From Dankookia rubra (lineage in GTDB: Bacteria; Pseudomonadota; Alphaproteobacteria; Acetobacterales; Acetobacteraceae): DNA of 64,000 nucleotides. Position 1 is the first letter of the stretch, and each line of letters starts with the position of its first letter. The stretch covers positions 124,001 through 188,000 of the forward strand of contig NZ_SMSJ01000005.1 in the NCBI RefSeq assembly GCF_004355005.1, given 5' to 3'. Below the pieces are notes generated by a model that ran no database searches, had not been told where the DNA came from, and saw only the letters and a list, made by a program, of their open reading frames with translations. Positions 39,078-48,900 of this stretch are shown here, piece by piece. The position numbers and the translations under genes are program-made.

Positions 39078-39476
39078 ATGTCCGAAGACAGCGCCCTGTT
39101 CGACAAGGGCCTGCCGATCCGCCGCGAGGTGCTGGGCGCCGAATACGTCGATGCGTCGATGGCCAAGGCCGACGACTTCATGATGGCCTTCCAGCGCGCC
39201 ACCACCACCATCGCCTGGGGCTGGGCCTGGGGCGACCCGACGCTGGACCGCAAGACCCGCAGCCTGCTGAACCTGGCGATGCTGACCGCGCTGAACCGCG
39301 CGCCGGAGATCAAGCTGCACGTCAAGGGCGCGCTGACCAACGGCGTGACGGTCGAGGAGATCAAGGCGACGCTGCTGCACGCGACGGCCTATTGCGGCAT
39401 CCCCGCCGGGCTCGACGCCTTCAAGGCGGCGCATGAGGTGCTGGTGAAGGAAGGCGCCCTGCCGGGGACGAAGTGA
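39078..39476 (+). CDS. Carboxymuconolactone decarboxylase (CMD) family protein
   Basis: 132 residues. LDRKTRSLLNLAMLTALNRAPEIKLHVKGALTNGVTVEEIKATLLHATAYCGIPAGLDAF (quoted here as a region; key parts are E and H of APEIKLH and HATAYCGIP) matches the gamma-carboxymuconolactone decarboxylase type. The single Cys rules out the redox-active AhpD type. A strong GAGGAGG ribosome site precedes the ATG. The stop overlaps the dehydrogenase start, so it opens a three-gene operon. True 4-carboxymuconolactone activity would need other pca genes, which are absent here. Confidence 0.85.
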   Translation: MSEDSALFDKGLPIRREVLGAEYVDASMAKADDFMMAFQRATTTIAWGWAWGDPTLDRKTRSLLNLAMLTALNRAPEIKLHVKGALTNGVTVEEIKATLLHATAYCGIPAGLDAFKAAHEVLVKEGALPGTK

Positions 39477-40450
39477 TGTCCGACATCAAGAACGGAGCGT
39501 CCGGTGACCGGAGCGCCGAAGGGCGCGGGGGTCTGAATCGGCCGCTGGATGCGGCGCGCATCCAAACAGTGGCCTTCATCGGCATCGGCAACATGGGCTG
39601 GCCGATGGCGGCCAACCTGGTGAAGGCCGGCTTCGAGGTCACCGTCTGCGACGCGCGGCCCGGCCATGCCGCCCGATTTGTCACCGAGGTCGGCGGCCAC
39701 GCCGCGGCCGGGCCGGCGGAGGCGGCCAAGGGCGCGGACTGCGTCGTCACCATCGTCCCCACCAGCACGCAGGTGGCCGACGTCGCGGCGCTGATCGCCC
39801 CGGTGCTGTCGAAGGGCACGCTGGTCGTCGACATGACCAGCGGCCAGCCGGGCAAGACGCGGGAGATCGCCGCCGACCTCGCGGCACGGGGCGTCGCCAT
39901 GGTCGACGCGCCGGTCTCGGGCGGCGTGCCGCGGGCGAAGACCGGCGACCTCGCCATCATGGTGGGCGGGGAGGATGCGGATCTCGACCGCGCCGACCCG
40001 GTGCTGCGCGCGATGGGCACCAGCATCCACCGCTGCGGCAGCATCGGCGCCGGCCAGGCGATGAAGGCGCTGAACAACCTAGTTTCCGCCGGCGGCTTCC
40101 TGATGGGGATCGAGGCGCTGCTGATCGGCCAGCGCTTCGGCCTGGATGCGGCGAAGATGGTGGACGTGCTGAACGCTTCCTCCGGCATGACCAACAGCAG
40201 CCAGAAGAAGTTCAAGCAGTATGTCCTATCCCGCCGCTTCGACGACGGCTTCGGGCTGGAGCTGATGGTCAAGGACCTCGGCATCGCGCTCGAGGTGGGG
40301 CGAGAGACGAATACGCCGACGCCCTTCTCGGCGCTGTGCCGGGAGCTCTGGGCGGCCTCGCTCACCGCGCTCGGGCCCGGCCACAACCACACCGCGTCGG
40401 CCCAGCTGTCCGAGAAGATGGCGGGCGAGATCTTGGGGGGCAACAAATGA
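39476..40450 (+). CDS. Beta-hydroxyacid dehydrogenase, 3-hydroxyisobutyrate dehydrogenase family
   Basis: 324 residues. The Rossmann motif FIGIGNMGWPMAANLVKAGF is near residue 33; VDAPVSGGVPRAKTGDLAIM is the substrate-binding signature and GAGQAMKALNNLVSAGG carries the catalytic Lys. The ATG overlaps the CMD stop (TGATG); a GTG one codon earlier is an alternative. About 30 residues of non-family sequence, rich in Gly/Arg, precede the Rossmann fold, so a shorter start is possible but no good ribosome site is seen. Probable NAD(P)-dependent oxidation of a small hydroxyacid. Confidence 0.88.
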   Translation: MSDIKNGASGDRSAEGRGGLNRPLDAARIQTVAFIGIGNMGWPMAANLVKAGFEVTVCDARPGHAARFVTEVGGHAAAGPAEAAKGADCVVTIVPTSTQVADVAALIAPVLSKGTLVVDMTSGQPGKTREIAADLAARGVAMVDAPVSGGVPRAKTGDLAIMVGGEDADLDRADPVLRAMGTSIHRCGSIGAGQAMKALNNLVSAGGFLMGIEALLIGQRFGLDAAKMVDVLNASSGMTNSSQKKFKQYVLSRRFDDGFGLELMVKDLGIALEVGRETNTPTPFSALCRELWAASLTALGPGHNHTASAQLSEKMAGEILGGNK

Positions 40451-41241
40451 CCTGGGAAGCCTATGCCATCCGCTACGGCCGGCACGACCGGCCGGCGCAG
40501 TCCAACTTCCTGCTGCCGGTTGCCGACCCGCACGATGCCATGCCGCTCGACTACTTCGTCTGGCTGCTGCGCAATGCCGAGGGCCATGAGATCGTCGTCG
40601 ACACGGGCTTCGACGCCGCCTGCGCCGAAAAGCGCGGCCGGACGCTGAACCGCAGCGTCGGCGACAGCCTGCGCGCCATGGATTGCGACCCGGCCCGGGT
40701 GCGGGACGTCGTCGTCACCCACCTGCACTACGACCATGCCGGCAGCATCGAGATCTTCTCGAATGCGAAGATCCATATCCAGGACCGGGAGATGGCCTTC
40801 GCCACGGGGCGGCACATGTGCACCGGCTGCATCCGGGTGCCCTTCGAGGCCGACCACGTCGTCTCGATGGTCCGGGCCCTGTTTGCCGACAAGGTGCAAT
40901 TTCATGACGGCGAGGGGCAGGTCGCGCCCGGCGTCACCGTGCACCGCGTCGGCGGGCATTCGGACGGGTTGCAGGTGGTGCGGGTGGAAACGGCGCGCGG
41001 GCCGGTGGTCATCGCCTCCGACGCCATGCATTTCTACGCCAATGGCACCACCGGCAATCCCTTCCCGATCATCTTCGACCTGGGCGCCATGACCCAGGGC
41101 TGGCGGATCGCCAGGAAGCTGGCCGGCGGCGACGAGACCCGGGTGATCCCCGGCCATGACCCGGCGGTGCGCGACCGGTTCCAGCAGGTGCCGGGGCAGA
41201 ACGGCGAGGTCGTCGCGCTGCACCTGCCGCCGGTCGGCTGA
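40447..41241 (+). CDS. N-acyl homoserine lactonase-like metallo-beta-lactamase-fold hydrolase
   Basis: 264 residues. The zinc motif is VVTHLHYDHAGSIEIF (H-x-H-x-D-H), with later ligands in VGGHSDG, IASDAMHFYAN and IPGHDPAV, as in AttM/AiiB-like lactonases. These open lactone rings, classically of acyl-homoserine lactones. Placement after a CMD protein and a hydroxyacid dehydrogenase suggests instead, or as well, a lactone or hydroxyacid breakdown route. It overlaps the upstream stop by four bases (ATGA). Confidence 0.82.
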   Translation: MTWEAYAIRYGRHDRPAQSNFLLPVADPHDAMPLDYFVWLLRNAEGHEIVVDTGFDAACAEKRGRTLNRSVGDSLRAMDCDPARVRDVVVTHLHYDHAGSIEIFSNAKIHIQDREMAFATGRHMCTGCIRVPFEADHVVSMVRALFADKVQFHDGEGQVAPGVTVHRVGGHSDGLQVVRVETARGPVVIASDAMHFYANGTTGNPFPIIFDLGAMTQGWRIARKLAGGDETRVIPGHDPAVRDRFQQVPGQNGEVVALHLPPVG

Positions 41242-41254
41242 CAAGGAATAGGCC

Positions 41255-41377
41255 GGGGCGAAGGTACTCTCCCCGGACCCCCCATCTGTTTCTGTGAGTC
41301 CGGCAGCCGCCGCGCGGCGAGTGCCGATTCCCAAGAAGGAAGGGTGGGGTTTGGGGAGGGAACACTTTTCCCTCCCC
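41255..41377. repeat. Palindromic repeat element, copy 2
   Basis: About 123 bases between convergent gene ends. It opens GGGGCGAAGGTACTCTCCCC, closes TTTTCCCTCCCC, and has a central GCCGCCGCGCGGCGA-like loop region. Compared with copy 1 (12383-12500), the opening 30 bases are almost identical and the overall inverted-arm plan is the same, with more divergence in the right arm. Confidence 0.75.
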
Positions 41378-41389
41378 AATCTTTCCTGC

Positions 41390-41716
41390 CTACCAGGACA
41401 GCGCCACGGTGGTCAGCAGGAACCCCAGCAGGGCCAGCCCCATCGACAGCCCCGGCCAGTAGGGCCGCGCGCCCTGCTGCACCAGCAGCCAATTGGCGCC
41501 GAGCGAAAGCACGATTCCCGCTACCGGCTGGGTCCAGTGCATCTTCCAGAAGCCCCAGGCCAGCAGCACCAGCCAGAAGCCGAAGGCGGCGCGCCCAAGG
41601 ATATGGAAGACGTTGTCGGCGACCGCCGCCTCCGGCCGCAGGCCGGGGGTGGAACAGCGCGCCTCGATGACGCCGGCGAGCGACAGCGCGATCAGCGCCA
41701 GGATGTAAGGCTGCAT
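41390..41716 (-). CDS. Small hydrophobic membrane protein
   Basis: 108 residues with about four membrane segments (YILALIALSLAGVIEA, HILGRAAFGFWLVLLAWGFW, PVAGIVLSLGANWLLV, GLSMGLALLGFLLTTVAL). I cannot assign a family. It lies 10 bases downstream of the Bug-type receptor gene on the same strand, so cotranscription is likely. By position it is where a TctB-like small transporter subunit might be, but the sequence does not clearly show that family. Confidence 0.65.
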   Translation of the reverse strand: MQPYILALIALSLAGVIEARCSTPGLRPEAAVADNVFHILGRAAFGFWLVLLAWGFWKMHWTQPVAGIVLSLGANWLLVQQGARPYWPGLSMGLALLGFLLTTVALSW

Positions 41717-41726
41717 CGGCGGGGTT

Positions 41727-42695
41727 CTACTCGGCGCGGATATTGGCCGCCAGGATCACCTCCCGCGCCCGGCCGGCCTCCTCGCGGATCGTCGCCGCGG
41801 TATCCGCCGGCGTGCCGCCGATCGGCTCCAGCCCCAGCTCGGTCAGGCGTTTCCGGAAGGTATCGTCGGCCAGGATGCGGTTGGTCTCGCGGTTCAGCCT
41901 GACCACCACGCTCTCCGGCAGCGCGGCCGGGCCGGCCAGGTAGTTGAAGGCGAAGGAATCGAAGCCGGGGATGGTCTCGGCGATGGTCGGCAGGTCCGGC
42001 ATCAGGCTGGATTTCCGCGCGCTGGCAACGGCCACCGCCCGCAGCGCGCCGCTCGCCCGGTGCTCGGTGAAGAGCAGCAGCGTGTCGATCAGGAAGGAGA
42101 TGCGGCCGGCGATCAACTCGGCGATCGCCGGGCCGCTGCCGCGGAAGGGAACATGCGTGACGTCGATCCCGGCCTTCAGCTTCAATGTCTCCCCCGCGAG
42201 GTGCGAGGAGGCGCCGATGCCCGAGCTGCCGAAGCTCAGCTCCCCCGGTTTCGCCTTGGCCAGGGCGATCAGCTCCGGCACCGTCCGCACCGGAAGGGCG
42301 GGGTTCACCACCAGCAGGTTCGGCGCCCGCACGAGGCTAACGATCGGGGTGAAGTCGCGCTCGGCGTCATAGGGCAGGCCGCGCATGAGATAGGGATTGA
42401 CGATCTGCGGCCCCGGCGTGCCGTAGAGGAAGGTGGTGCCGTCCGGCCGCGCCTTGGCCACCGCATCGGCGCCGATGGTGGCCCCCGCCCCTGGCCGGTT
42501 CTCGACCACCACCGGCTGCCCCAGCGCCGGCGCCAGCCGCTCCGCCACCAGCCGTGCCAGCAGATCGGAGGCGCCGCCGGGCGCGAAGGGCACGATCAGG
42601 CGGATCGGCCGGGTCGGCCAGTCCTCGGCCCGTGCCTGGCCCGCCGCCAGCAGCCCGGCCGCACCCCACAAAGCACTGCGTCTTCCGAGGCTCAT
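41727..42695 (-). CDS. Bug-family tripartite tricarboxylate carrier receptor
   Basis: 322 residues. A signal peptide with RRSALWGAAGLLAAGQARAED leads to WPTRPIRLIVPFAPGGASDLLARL, the Bug signature. VVENRPGAGATIGADAVAKARPDGTTFLYG and SFGSSGIGASSHLAGE line the ligand site. Bug receptors capture carboxylates, nicotinate or other small organic anions in the periplasm. The ATG chosen has a GGGGAAGGAA ribosome site; 30 upstream codons are not family-like. No TctA partner is adjacent, so it is an orphan receptor. Confidence 0.92.
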   Translation of the reverse strand: MSLGRRSALWGAAGLLAAGQARAEDWPTRPIRLIVPFAPGGASDLLARLVAERLAPALGQPVVVENRPGAGATIGADAVAKARPDGTTFLYGTPGPQIVNPYLMRGLPYDAERDFTPIVSLVRAPNLLVVNPALPVRTVPELIALAKAKPGELSFGSSGIGASSHLAGETLKLKAGIDVTHVPFRGSGPAIAELIAGRISFLIDTLLLFTEHRASGALRAVAVASARKSSLMPDLPTIAETIPGFDSFAFNYLAGPAALPESVVVRLNRETNRILADDTFRKRLTELGLEPIGGTPADTAATIREEAGRAREVILAANIRAE

Positions 42696-42837
42696 CCGCG
42701 TTCCTTCCCCAGGCCTTTGCGGCCAAGCCTTCCGAAGGCGGAAGTGCCTGTCAATCGCACCGGGCCGGGGTCGCCCCCTGGACAAAGCTGGCCTAGGCTC
42801 GACATCAAGCCCCGATCAACATCGCCGAAAGAGACCC

Positions 42838-45210
42838 ATGCCCGACAGCAACATGCCGGACCTGTCCCGCCTTAAGTTCGGTGTCGGCCAGGCGGTGCCT
42901 CGGCAGGAAGACCCGATCCTGCTGCAGGGGCGCGGCCGCTACACCGATGACATCAGCCTGCCCGGCGAGCTCTACGCCGTCATGGTCCGCAGCCCTTATG
43001 CGCATGGCGTCATCAAGGGGATCGAGACCGCGGCGGCGAAGGAGACCCCCGGCGTCCTCGGCGTCTTCACCGGCGCCGACCTCGAAGGCCATGGCTATGG
43101 CGCCATGCGCTGCGTCCTGCCGCTGAAGAACGCCGACGGCTCGCCGCTGAAGAACATCGAGCGCCCATCTCTGGCCATGGACAAGGTCCGCTTCGTCGGC
43201 GACCCCGTCGCCTTCGTGGTGGCCGAGACGAAGCAGGCGGCACGCGACGGGGCCGAGGCGGTCTTCGTCGACATCGACGTTCTGCCGGCGGTGACCGAGG
43301 CCTCGGCCGCGGCGGCGGCCGATGCGCCGCAGCTCTACGACCACCTGCCGGGCAACCTCTGCCTCGACTTCCACCATGGCGATACCGAGAAGGTGGCGGC
43401 CGCCTTCGCCGCCGCCGCGCATGTGACCAAGCTGTCCATCCGCAACAACCGCGTCGTGGTCTGTGCGATGGAGCCGCGCAGCGCCATCGGCGAGTTCGAC
43501 GCCGAGACCGGCCGCTATATCCTGCATGTCGGCAGCCAGGGCGTCTTCGGCCTGAAGGGCCAGATGGCCAACGACGTGCTGAAGGTGCCGCCGGAGAAGG
43601 TGCGGATCCTGACCGGCAATGTCGGCGGCAGCTTCGGGATGAAGGCCAGCGCCTATCCGGAATACCTTTGCCTGCTGCATGCGGCGAAGGTCCTGGGCAA
43701 GCCGGTGAAGTGGACCGACGAGCGGACCGGCAGCTTCCTGTCCGACAGCCATGGCCGCGACCATGAGGTCGATGCCGAGCTGGCGCTCGACGCGAATGGC
43801 CGCGCGCTCGCCGTCCGGCTGACCGCCTATGCCAATATGGGCGGCTACCTCGCCACCGTCGCGCCGCTGATGGGCACCGGCAATTTCGTCAAGAACGTTC
43901 AGTCCAACTACGCGACGCCCCTGATCGAGGTGAACACCAAGTGCCTCGTCACCAACACCACCCCGGTCTCGGCGTACCGGGGCGCCGGGCGGCCGGAGGG
44001 CAACTACTTCTTCGAGCGCCTGCTGGAGCAGGCGGCGAAGGAGACCGGGCGCAGCGCGATCGAGCTGCGGCGGATCAACCACATCCGGCCCGACGCCTTC
44101 CCCTTCAAGGCCTCGACCGGCAGCGTCTACGATAGCGGCGACTTCTCCGCGGTTCTCGACCAGGCGCTGAAGGCGGCGGACTGGGACGGCTTCGCGGCGC
44201 GCAAGGCCGAGAGCAAGGCGCGCGGCAAGCTGCGGGGACGGGGGATCGGCAACTTCCTCGAATGCACGGCACCGCCGATGAAGGAGCAGGGCGAGATCCG
44301 CTTCGAGGAGGACGGTACCGTCACCATCATCACCGGCACCCTCGACTACGGCCAGGGCCACTGGAGCCCCTTCGCCCAGGTGCTGCACACCCATCTCGGC
44401 GTGCCCTTCGAGAGCATCCGCCTGGTCCAGGGCGACAGCGACCTGCTCATCGCCGGCGGTGGCACCGGCGGCTCCAAGTCGCTGATGGCCTCGGGCGCGG
44501 CGATCGTCGAGGCGGCGCAGCTGGTCATCGAGAAGGGCCGCACCGCCGCGGCGCACATGCTGGAAGCCGCGGTCGCCGATATCGAGTTCGACCGGGACGG
44601 CAAGGGGTTGGGCCGCTTCACCATCGCCGGCACCGACCGCAGCATCGGCATCATGGAGCTTGCGCAGCGCATCCGCACCGCCAACAATCCCCCGCCCGAC
44701 CTGCCGACCAGCCTCGACGTCAGGCACGTCTTCGGGGAAGCGCCGCAGGCCTATCCCAATGGCTGCCATGTCTGCGAGGTCGAGGTCGAGCCGGAGACCG
44801 GCCACACCGAGGTGGTGCGCTACATGTCGGTCAACGACTTCGGCGTCATCGTCAACCCGCTGATGGTCGCGGGACAGGCGCATGGCGGCATTGTCCAGGG
44901 CATCGGCCAGGCGCTGATGGAACGCGTCGCCTATTCCGAGGAAGGCCAGCTGCTGTCGGGCAGCTACCAGGACTACTGCCTGCCGCGGGCGGGGGACCTG
45001 CCGGATTTCGGCTTCGTCAGCCATCCCTCGCCTTGCACCACCAACCCGCTCGGTGCCAAGGGCTGCGGCGAGGCCGGCTGCGCGGGATCGCTGCCCGCAG
45101 TGATGAACGCCCTGGTCGATGCGCTCTCCGAGTTCGGGATCAACCATATCGACATGCCGGCGACCCCTGAGATCGTCTGGCGGGCGATATCCGAAGCGAA
45201 GGCGGCGTGA
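42838..45210 (+). CDS. Xanthine dehydrogenase/CoxL-type molybdopterin-binding large subunit
   Basis: 790 residues. Domain order is that of molybdenum hydroxylases: an N-terminal a/b hammerhead (GRGRYTDDISLPGELYAVMV), then the two molybdopterin domains with VGGSFGMKASAYPEY, TTPVSAYRGAGRPEGNYFFE and the catalytic Glu745 in KGCGEAGCAG. The active-site loop lacks the Cys of true CO dehydrogenase (AYRGAGRPE rather than AYRCSFR), so it is a form II-type hydroxylase of unknown substrate. The 2Fe-2S and FAD subunit genes normally beside it are absent. It is divergent from the Bug receptor with 142 bases between the starts. Confidence 0.9.
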   Translation: MPDSNMPDLSRLKFGVGQAVPRQEDPILLQGRGRYTDDISLPGELYAVMVRSPYAHGVIKGIETAAAKETPGVLGVFTGADLEGHGYGAMRCVLPLKNADGSPLKNIERPSLAMDKVRFVGDPVAFVVAETKQAARDGAEAVFVDIDVLPAVTEASAAAAADAPQLYDHLPGNLCLDFHHGDTEKVAAAFAAAAHVTKLSIRNNRVVVCAMEPRSAIGEFDAETGRYILHVGSQGVFGLKGQMANDVLKVPPEKVRILTGNVGGSFGMKASAYPEYLCLLHAAKVLGKPVKWTDERTGSFLSDSHGRDHEVDAELALDANGRALAVRLTAYANMGGYLATVAPLMGTGNFVKNVQSNYATPLIEVNTKCLVTNTTPVSAYRGAGRPEGNYFFERLLEQAAKETGRSAIELRRINHIRPDAFPFKASTGSVYDSGDFSAVLDQALKAADWDGFAARKAESKARGKLRGRGIGNFLECTAPPMKEQGEIRFEEDGTVTIITGTLDYGQGHWSPFAQVLHTHLGVPFESIRLVQGDSDLLIAGGGTGGSKSLMASGAAIVEAAQLVIEKGRTAAAHMLEAAVADIEFDRDGKGLGRFTIAGTDRSIGIMELAQRIRTANNPPPDLPTSLDVRHVFGEAPQAYPNGCHVCEVEVEPETGHTEVVRYMSVNDFGVIVNPLMVAGQAHGGIVQGIGQALMERVAYSEEGQLLSGSYQDYCLPRAGDLPDFGFVSHPSPCTTNPLGAKGCGEAGCAGSLPAVMNALVDALSEFGINHIDMPATPEIVWRAISEAKAA

Positions 45211-45367
45211 CCCCGGGAAGTGTCGCCGAGAGGGCATTCGGACCCTTCCCGGCGCCCGATTCTCTCCGAACCGTGAGTCGCGCCAACCTTTTGCGCGTGT
45301 AAACGATTTCGTCAGCCGTGGCACGGTTGCAGAACCGGGCAGTGGTCGCGGGCGGCGGCAACCGTAT

Positions 45368-45389
45368 GGCCGATATGATACCATCGGCC
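45368..45389. promoter_or_regulatory. Inverted repeat upstream of the receiver gene
   Basis: GGCCGAT, eight bases, ATCGGCC, about 50 bases before the receiver gene start in a 227-base AT-richer leader that otherwise holds no gene. Candidate operator; no regulator assigned. Confidence 0.35.
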
Positions 45390-45437
45390 GTGCGAGTCTT
45401 CGTCGCGATGCGATGCAGGCCCAGGAGGAGTAAAAGC

Positions 45438-45797
45438 ATGACAAGGCTCACGGGACGCCGGGTTCTCGTCGTAGAGGACGAGGCGCTGGTCGCCATGCTC
45501 GTCGAGGACGCGCTCCTCGACGCCGGGGCGGCCGTGCTCGGGCCGGCCGCCACCGTTTCCGAGGCCTTGCTGCTGCTGGACCGGGAGAACCCGGATGTCG
45601 CGGTGCTCGACCTGAACCTGGCCGGCGAAACCTCGACTCCCGTGGCCGATGTACTGGCGAAGCGCGGCGTGCCCTTCGTGGTCGCCACCGGCTATGGGGC
45701 GGAAGGCCTGCCGCCCAGCCACGCGCATGTGCCGGTGCTGGCCAAACCCTACGACCCGGACGACCTGACCGCGGCGCTCGGCCGGCTCTGCAATTGA
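45438..45797 (+). CDS. Stand-alone receiver-domain response regulator
   Basis: 119 residues, a receiver domain with no output domain. VLVVEDEALVAMLVEDALLDAG gives the acidic pocket (E13, D14), D58 in VAVLDLNL is the phosphoacceptor, T84 and K103 (VLAKPYD) complete the site. Such proteins relay phosphate or bind partners. An AGGAGGAG ribosome site precedes the ATG. It converges on the multi-PAS sensor kinase gene, 110 bases away, and so could be its partner, since that kinase has no receiver of its own. Confidence 0.92.
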   Translation: MTRLTGRRVLVVEDEALVAMLVEDALLDAGAAVLGPAATVSEALLLLDRENPDVAVLDLNLAGETSTPVADVLAKRGVPFVVATGYGAEGLPPSHAHVPVLAKPYDPDDLTAALGRLCN

Positions 45798-45906
45798 ACC
45801 GAGGTCGCCGGGCTCATGCCCGGTGCAGGGAGCCCGGCCTGTGCCGGCCGCCGGCGCGGCGCTGGCGTCCGAGGCGCACGAAGGTGTAACCCACGTGCGC
45901 CTGGCA

Positions 45907-48900
45907 TCAGCCCGCGGCCACCGCCCAGGCCACCGTCTCCGGCAGCCAGAGCGTCACCACCGTGCCCAGGCCGGGCGTGCTCTCGATCCGCAGCGCGCCG
46001 CCCGATTGCGCGGCGAAGCCATGCGCCATCGACAGGCCCAACCCGCTTCCCTGTCCCACGTCCTTGGTGGTGAAGAAGGGCTCGGCGGCGCGGGCCAGGG
46101 TGTCGGCATCCATCCCCTCCCCCGAATCGGCGACCCGAATCCGCACATAGGATCCGGGCGCCAATCCCTGCGGGTTCGACCGGGCGACCGCCTCGGGCGC
46201 CGCTTGCAGCCGCAGCGTGCCGCCTTCCGGCATGGCGTCCCGGCCGTTCAGCGCCAGGTTGAACAGCACCATTTCCAGCTGCATTCGGTCCGCCCGCACC
46301 GGGGGCAGGTCGGGCGCGGCCTCGATCTCCAGCCGGATGCCAGCGCCGAGCGGCCCGTGCAGCAGCGTCGCCAGGCCCTGCAGCACGTCCGGCAGAGCGA
46401 CCGGTCCGGCCTGCAGCTGATCCTGCCGGGCGAAGGCCAGCATGCGCCGGGTCAGGTCGGCACCGCGCCCGGCGGCCTGCAGCGCCACCTTGGCATAGCG
46501 TTCGACCCGTTCGGGCTTGCCGGCGCTGCCGGCCACCAATTGCAGCGCCCCGGTCAGCACCTGCAGCAGGTTGTTGAAGTCGTGCGCCACGCCGCCGGCG
46601 ATGCGGCCCAGGGCTTCCAGCTTTTGCGCCTCGCGCAGCCGCGTCTCGGCCCGATTCCGCTCGGTCACGTCGAGCAGGACCGAATAGCTGTAGGCGAAGC
46701 CGCCAACCGGATCGTGCTCCGCCCGGGCCCGCACCAGCACGTCCACCACCTCGCCGTCGGCGCGGCGCATGCGGTACTCGACCTCGCGCACCTCGTCGCC
46801 GGTGCGCCGCAGTTCCTCGACCGCCGCATCCCAGCGGGCGGCGCTCTCGGGCAGCATGAACTCCCCGGTCCGGCGGCCCAGCACCTCCTCCCGCCGGTAG
46901 CCGAGGAAGGCCAGCCACTCGCCGCTCACCCGGATCAGCCGGCCATCGGCATCGACCGAATGGAAGGCGGCCGGGGTGCGGTCGTAGATCCGGCGCAGCT
47001 CGCGCTCGCGCGCCGCCAGCTCGGCGGTCCGTTCCGCCACCGCCCGTTCCAGCCCCGCCTTGTCCTGCAGCAGCGTTGCCTCGGCCCGCTTGCGGTCGGT
47101 CAGGTCGAGGATGAAGGCGATGGTATCCTCGCGCGGCTCCCCGACCAGGGCGAAGCCGACCAGCACCGGGACGCGGCTGCCGTCGGGGCGCTGGTACTCC
47201 TTTTCATAAGGCGTGCAGACGCCCTTCTCCCGCGCCTCGGCGATGCCGGCGGCATCGGCCGGCAGCCATTCCGGCGGGGTCAGACTGTCCCAGCGCAGCG
47301 TCCCCGCCTCCAGCGCCGCGCGGTCCGCGCCGGCCAGACGCAGCAGGGCGTCGTTGGCATCCAGGATCCGGCCATGGACGTCGCCGCGCAGCACGCCGAT
47401 CGGATTGGCCTCGAGCATGGCGCGCAGCTCGGCCTCGCGCACCCGGGCCTCGGTGATGTCGCGGTTCACCCCCAGCATGCGGACCGGAAAGCCCGCGGCG
47501 TCCCGCATGACCCGGCCGGTCACCGACAGCCACCGCTCGGCCGCGTCCGCGGCCCGGATGATGCGGAATTCCGCCGCCAGCGTCCCGCCCTCTGCGCCCA
47601 GCGCCGCCTCCGTCGCCGCTTGCAGCGCGGGGCGGTCGGCCGGGTGCACCAGGGCGAACCAGTGCTCCATGTCGGGCGGCGGCAAGGCGGGGTCCAGGCC
47701 GAACAGCGCATATTGCCGCTCCGACCAGACCTGCCGCCCGCTGGCGATGTCGAGGTCCCAGCTGCCGATCCCGCCCGCCTCCTGCGCCAGGCGCAGCCGC
47801 GCCTCGCCTTCCCGCAGAGCATCCTCGGCGGCGCGGCGGCCGGTAACGTCGCGCACCGCGCCGATCGCCCGGAGCGGCTGGCCGGCCGCGTCGGTGAGGA
47901 CCTCGCCGCGGTCGTGCAGCCAGCGGGTGCGGCCATCCGGCAGCAGGATGCGATACTCCAGCGCATAGGGTCCGGCCTCGGCCAGGATGCGGCGGATGCG
48001 CTCGCGCAGCCGCGGCCGGTCCCCGGGGTGCAGCCGGGCCAGCCAGTGCTCGTGATGCGCGGCCCAGGTCTGCTCGCCCTCCGGCAGCGCCGCGCCGTGC
48101 AGGGCGGCATACTCCCGGGTGGCGCGGCCGGTATCGGTCTGGATGTCCCATTCATAGGCGCCGATCTGCCCGGCCCGCTGCGCCAGGCGCAGCCGCTGCT
48201 CGCTCTCCTGCAGCGCCGATTCGGACCTGCGGCAATCGCCAAGCAGGCCGTCGAAGGCGCGCGCCAGGGTCACCGCCTCGGCGAAGCGGCTGCCGGCCGG
48301 CAGCGCATCGCGGCCGCCCTCCCGCTGCTGGCGCGCCGCAGCCTCGGCCAGTCGGTGCAGCGGCAGCGCCAGCCAGGCGGCAGCAAACCAGCCGAGCAGG
48401 GCGGCGAGGGCCGAGGCGGCGAGGCCATAAAGCAGGATGTCGCGCTGCAGCGCGGTCGCCGGCGCCAGGGCGAGCGCCGCCGGGCGGCGCGCCAGCACCC
48501 GCCAGCCGAGGCCAGGATAGTCACCCCACCCGTGCGTCGGCTGCACCGCGGCGAGATAGGGGCCGCCATCCGGGAAGTCCATCGGCGCGCGCAGGACCGC
48601 CGCCGGGTCCAGCTGCCGGCCGAGCAGCGCGCCGGGCCCCAGCAGCACCTGCCCGTCGCGCGAGAGGATGAGGATCTCCGGCTCCCCCGGCCGCGGGGAG
48701 CCGACCACCGCCGCCGCCCAGCGCCAGTCGAGATGCGCGGCGACCACGCCGACCAGCCTGCCATCCTCCGTCCGCACCGGCGCCGCCAGGTCGACCAGGC
48801 GGAGCGGCGTCGGGTCGCCGGGCCGGCTGGCCAGCATCGAGGCCTCGTGCACGTCCTCGGCCACCGGGCCGCGCATGGCGGCGCGCAGGAAGGGCCGGGC

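Noticed and set aside
38957-39364. Upstream extension of the metallophosphoesterase frame
   Set aside because: It runs antisense across the CMD gene; the GTG with GGAG at 38956 gives the proper family start.
41390-41716. Calling the small membrane protein TctB
   Set aside because: Position fits a tripartite carrier, but the sequence lacks a clear TctB pattern and no TctA gene is present.
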